Assembly: GCA_002746305.1 (NCBI GenBank)
Contig: NVWV01000003.1
Location: 322,501 to 386,500 of the forward strand
Direction: 5' to 3'
From: Bacteroidota bacterium
Lineage (GTDB): Bacteria; Bacteroidota; Bacteroidia; NS11-12g; UBA9320
Length of the DNA: 64,000 bases
The position numbers and the translations under genes are program-made. The notes under the pieces are model-generated. The model made no database searches and was not told where the DNA came from. It saw only the letters and a program-made list of their open reading frames with translations. Shown one piece after another: positions 61,530 to 64,000 of the stretch; the first letter of the stretch is position 1, and every line of letters starts with the position of its first letter.

Positions 61530-62222
61530 TTACTTTCTCTTCCCTCCTTTTAATTCTTCCTGTAGCGTATCCAGAGCTTCCCACTTCCCGTTATGAGCCA
61601 AACCTGCTTGCTCCGACCATGTAGTTGGATCATGAACAGCATAATTAGGTCCCGCGGCCGTTAAGATTCCCTTAACTCTTTCCACACTTGAGGCAACAAG
61701 TTGCTCAAAAGTATAAATACCATCATTGTTTAGTAACTCTTCTATCTTAGGACCTATACCCTCTATTCTCTTTAAATCATCTTTTTGACCTCCGATACTT
61801 CCGCTTGCAGCAATTGCTGCTACTTCCTTAGCTGGAGCTGTTTCTACCACTTGAGCAAATGCCTGAGAAGTAGTTTCCTTAAATTTTTCTTGTAAGGCAC
61901 TTAACGAGTTTTCAGTTTTAATTCTTGAGGCATAACACTCTGATAATCTTTCATTTAAATCGTCAATGCTCTTTTTTTGCTCTTTAATAGTAGTCTCAAA
62001 AGAGCTCACATCAGTTGTTTCCACTTCCACAGACTTACTTTCTGACTTTAAAGTCGAATTCTCATGCTCCAACTCCTCAATCTTGGACTTAAGTCCTCCA
62101 TTCAACAAATATCTCAATAGATACCCCAATATAAAAGCACCTAAAAGTATGAAAGCAACTTCCCAAACATAAGTTGACATACTTGATGCACCTGGTCCTT
62201 CAAAAAAATTTTCTGTATTCAT
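61530..62222 (-). CDS. Membrane-anchored coiled-coil protein with helix-hairpin-helix (230 aa)
   Basis: Membrane helix at residues 13-35 (YVWEVAFILLGAFILGYLLRYLLNGG), then a coiled coil with Glu/Lys/Ser heptads (residues 38-110), then a DNA-binding-like helix-hairpin-helix (LKRIEGIGPKIEELLNNDGIYTFEQLV) and a C-terminal part (DPTTWSEQAGLAHNGKWEALDTLQEEL). Homologs in Bacteroidota lie near OmpA-like genes. It probably links the inner membrane to DNA or to the OmpA-like partner upstream (inference). Confidence 0.75.
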   Translation of the reverse strand: MNTENFFEGPGASSMSTYVWEVAFILLGAFILGYLLRYLLNGGLKSKIEELEHENSTLKSESKSVEVETTDVSSFETTIKEQKKSIDDLNERLSECYASRIKTENSLSALQEKFKETTSQAFAQVVETAPAKEVAAIAASGSIGGQKDDLKRIEGIGPKIEELLNNDGIYTFEQLVASSVERVKGILTAAGPNYAVHDPTTWSEQAGLAHNGKWEALDTLQEELKGGKRK

Positions 62223-62234
62223 TGTATATTGATT

Positions 62235-63005
62235 TTAGTTTATCAGCAATTCCACTCTCCTATTTTCTTTTCTCCCATCCTCTGTAGCATTAGTTGCAAT
62301 TGGTTCCGTTGCCCCTTTTGAACTTGGGTTTAAGTTCTGAGGATCCATTCCTTTAGCAATAAGTGCGTCCATAATTTTATTAGCTTTATTAAGTCCGATG
62401 GTAAAATTTTCTCCTTCCAAACCATTATCATCGGTATGTCCAACTATACTCAATTCCGAACTACTGTACTCTATAGCTATATAAGTAAGGTAGGCATCAA
62501 TTTTAGGTATTAAAGAATCGTTGTCAAGTTCTGGATGTAAAATTGCCCCAAAAGCAGTTTCTTCAACAAAGTCATTCTTCGTGATAATAGCTAACTCTAT
62601 GCCCTGAACATTCTCCTTGGATGTATCCAACTCCTCTTCCCTTGAGAATATTTCAAATCTATCTTGACTTATCTCATCAAATAGGCTTTGGGTAGCTATT
62701 GCTCTTGCCGTTCCCAGATTCTCAAAGCCCGAACTGTTTACCTCAATCGCTGAATAAATGCCTGTTATTCTCAGTTTATTGGATACATCCAACTTGGTGA
62801 GTACAGAACTCTTATAATTTTCAAAATTAGGACTAATTACAGGATTACTTTCTCCAAGCTTAAAACTAATTCCGTTCGAAGATTGATCCATCACATTCTC
62901 CACTTCCACGAAACATATACCTTTAATTTTACAGACATAAACCCATCCAGAAAACAAAGACCACAGGATAAAGACAAAAATAGCTAGGTATGCTTTTGAG
63001 TTCAT
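62235..63005 (-). CDS. OmpA-family protein (256 aa)
   Basis: Signal-anchor MNSKAYLAIFVFILWSLFSGWVYV, an N-terminal domain of unknown type, and a C-terminal OmpA peptidoglycan-binding domain (SELSIVGHTDDNGLEGENFTIGLNKANKIMDALIAKGMDPQNL..SKGATEPIATNATEDGRKENRRVELLI). The binding residues D and R of the VGHTDD/RRVEL motif are intact. The start at 63005 is taken because the frame further upstream runs through the tRNA gene. Likely transcribed behind tRNA-Ser and before the helix-hairpin-helix gene. Confidence 0.9.
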   Translation of the reverse strand: MNSKAYLAIFVFILWSLFSGWVYVCKIKGICFVEVENVMDQSSNGISFKLGESNPVISPNFENYKSSVLTKLDVSNKLRITGIYSAIEVNSSGFENLGTARAIATQSLFDEISQDRFEIFSREEELDTSKENVQGIELAIITKNDFVEETAFGAILHPELDNDSLIPKIDAYLTYIAIEYSSSELSIVGHTDDNGLEGENFTIGLNKANKIMDALIAKGMDPQNLNPSSKGATEPIATNATEDGRKENRRVELLIN

Positions 63006-63025
63006 TTTGGCTTTTAAATTAGCAG

Positions 63026-63113
63026 CGGAGAGAGAGGGATTCGAACCCTCGGTACCCTTGTGGGGTACATACGCTTTCCAAGCGTACCTAATCGGCCACT
63101 CTAGCACCTCTCC
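63026..63113 (-). tRNA. tRNA-Ser(GGA)
   Basis: Complete 88-base tRNA on the minus strand: acceptor GGAGAGG pairs with TCTCTCC, the anticodon stem is TACGC/GCGTA with loop TTGGAAA (anticodon GGA), the long variable arm typical of serine tRNAs is GTACCCCACAAGGGTAC, and the T loop is TTCGAAT. CCA is not encoded. Confidence 0.96.
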
Positions 63114-63131
63114 TGTTGGCTACAAAGTAAG

Positions 63132-63893
63132 CTATAATTTAAATAACTTCAATGCGTTCTCTGTGGTTATATTCTTTATTTCTAACTCGGGGACATTATA
63201 AATAAATGACAACTCCTTTACTACTTGTACAATGTATGCACTTTCATTCCTTTTTCCTCTATACGGTGTTGGTGCAAGATATGGGGAATCCGTTTCTATA
63301 AGTATTTTGTCCAGTGGAACCTCTCCCAAGTGGTTCCTTAAACCACTATTCTTAAAAGTTACTACCCCGCCAATTCCAAGGTAATATCCCATATCAATAA
63401 TCTCTTGTGCTTCCATTGCATCTCCCACAAAACAGTGAAAAACACCCGTTAGCTTGTTCCTGAAATGGGCTTGTATTAAGTCTATTATTATCCGAGTAGA
63501 TTCTCTTGAGTGAATAACAATTGGCAAGTCCTTCTCTAATGCCCATTGGCACTGTATCAGAAATGCCTCTTCCTGTATCTTTTGTTTCGTTTTATCCCAG
63601 TATAGATCCACCCCTATTTCTCCAACAGCAACACACTCCGTTCTATCCAATTCCTTTTTTATCAACTCTAAATTACTCTTATAATCCTCAGTAACAGAAC
63701 ATGGGTGTAATCCCATCATAGGGTAAAAGAACCCCTGATGTCTCTCCACGAGTTGATTCAATCCAGATATACTGTCGACATCAATATTGGGTAGCAGAAT
63801 TTTATCTAACCCGGCTGTCTTAGCTCTTTCAATTGCTTCTTCTATATCCTCATTAAACGCATCTGCATACATATGCGAGTGTGTATCTATCAT
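63132..63893 (-). CDS. tatD: TatD-family deoxyribonuclease (253 aa)
   Basis: Metal-dependent hydrolase with the family motifs MIDTHSHMYADAF, VAVGEIGVDLYWDKTKQKIQEEAF, LPIVIHSRESTRI, GVFHCFVGDAMEAQEI and the terminal ETDSPYLAPTPYRGKRNES. Full length. A -7 element TAAATTTG (63899-63906, minus) ends 5 bases from the ATG. Confidence 0.95.
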   Translation of the reverse strand: MIDTHSHMYADAFNEDIEEAIERAKTAGLDKILLPNIDVDSISGLNQLVERHQGFFYPMMGLHPCSVTEDYKSNLELIKKELDRTECVAVGEIGVDLYWDKTKQKIQEEAFLIQCQWALEKDLPIVIHSRESTRIIIDLIQAHFRNKLTGVFHCFVGDAMEAQEIIDMGYYLGIGGVVTFKNSGLRNHLGEVPLDKILIETDSPYLAPTPYRGKRNESAYIVQVVKELSFIYNVPELEIKNITTENALKLFKL

Positions 63894-63898
63894 TGCTT

Positions 63899-63906
63899 CA
63901 AATTTA
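63899..63906 (-). promoter_or_regulatory. -7 element TAAATTTG (tatD)
   Basis: Perfect motif on the minus strand ending 5 bases before the tatD ATG at 63893. Predicted leaderless. Confidence 0.55.
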
Positions 63907-63914
63907 TATAAATA

Positions 63915-63946
63915 AAAAGCCTCCTGTCTTTCGACAGGAGGCTTTT
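63915..63946. terminator. Terminator for the right-edge gene
   Basis: 14-bp perfect stem AAAAGCCTCCTGTC / GACAGGAGGCTTTT with a TTTC loop and flanking A/T runs. It ends the minus-strand gene entering from the right edge and insulates tatD. Confidence 0.85.
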
Positions 63947-63965
63947 ACTTGAATATTATTGTTTC

Positions 63966-64000
63966 TTATTTAGAAACCGTAATTCTCTTTGTTGCATAGA
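63966..64000 (-). CDS. Partial T9SS cargo gene, C-terminal codons only
   Basis: The last codons read ...YATKRITVSK and stop at 63966, the typical end of a type A sorting domain ('KRIxV'). The rest lies beyond the window, and a terminator follows. The tatD gene is downstream on the same strand. Confidence 0.55.
   Translation of the reverse strand, partial: YATKRITVSK

Overview
The window is AT-rich DNA from a member of the Bacteroidota, most likely a flavobacterium-like marine or aquatic heterotroph. Four things point there: many type IX secretion (T9SS) C-terminal sorting domains of types A and B, Bacteroidota-style -7 promoter elements (TAnnTTTG) close upstream of many genes, menaquinone genes, and typical families (DUF5916, ExbB plus two ExbD, GreA-like, YbaB, TlpA-like thioredoxins with DUF5106). 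There is no phage, IS element, CRISPR array or rRNA. One tRNA gene, tRNA-Ser(GGA), lies near the right end.

Layout. 0-13.6 kb: secreted proteins of unknown function mixed with hydrolases, an RsmI-like methyltransferase and a DUF5916 outer-membrane protein. 13.7-20.7 kb: a J-domain/KTSC protein, acetyl-CoA synthetase, bestrophin, an iron-type alcohol dehydrogenase, an AbiH phage-defence gene facing an orphan ParD antitoxin, and menB. 20.9-27.1 kb: a T9SS PKD protein, cupin, thioredoxin, rhodanese, a GreA-like factor, exonuclease III and a DUF72 protein. 27.1-33.4 kb: a TetR regulator and the phenylacetyl-CoA epoxidase genes paaABCD, split between paaA and paaB by two tandem T9SS cargo genes. 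33.5-41.1 kb: MarC, two small beta-barrels, a duplicated secreted thioredoxin, an alkyltransferase-like protein, YbaB and an M49-like lipoprotein peptidase. 41.1-49.6 kb: four large T9SS cargo proteins. 49.7-54.6 kb: polyprenyl synthase, an ExbB/ExbD operon and radA. 54.7-59.1 kb: ECF sigma factor, membrane-anchored barrel protein and T9SS cargo. 59.1-64 kb: a third ExbD, panD, a flippase-like membrane protein, rfaE2, OmpA-like and helix-hairpin-helix proteins, tRNA-Ser, tatD, and the last codons of another T9SS cargo gene.

The most unusual feature is a recurring architecture. At four places, secreted-protein genes on the minus strand sit between two direct copies of a short piece of a neighbouring plus-strand gene: a 27-bp promoter copy at 1-27/1762-1788; a 73-bp copy of the rsmI-like 3' end at 8392-8464/10154-10226; a 25-bp copy of the menB 3' end at 20638-20662/22287-22311; and a copy of the M49-gene stop codon plus terminator at 41037-41098/47549-47608. 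A fifth locus carries a decayed copy of the start of the alkyltransferase-like gene between two tandem thioredoxin paralogs. The repeats are gene-derived, differ at every site and are too long for ordinary transposon target duplications, and no transposase or integrase is present. This looks like repeated acquisition of surface-protein genes next to housekeeping genes, with duplication of the junction. The mechanism is not visible in the sequence.

Second, several genes have a -7 element only 4-7 bases before the start codon, which predicts leaderless mRNAs.
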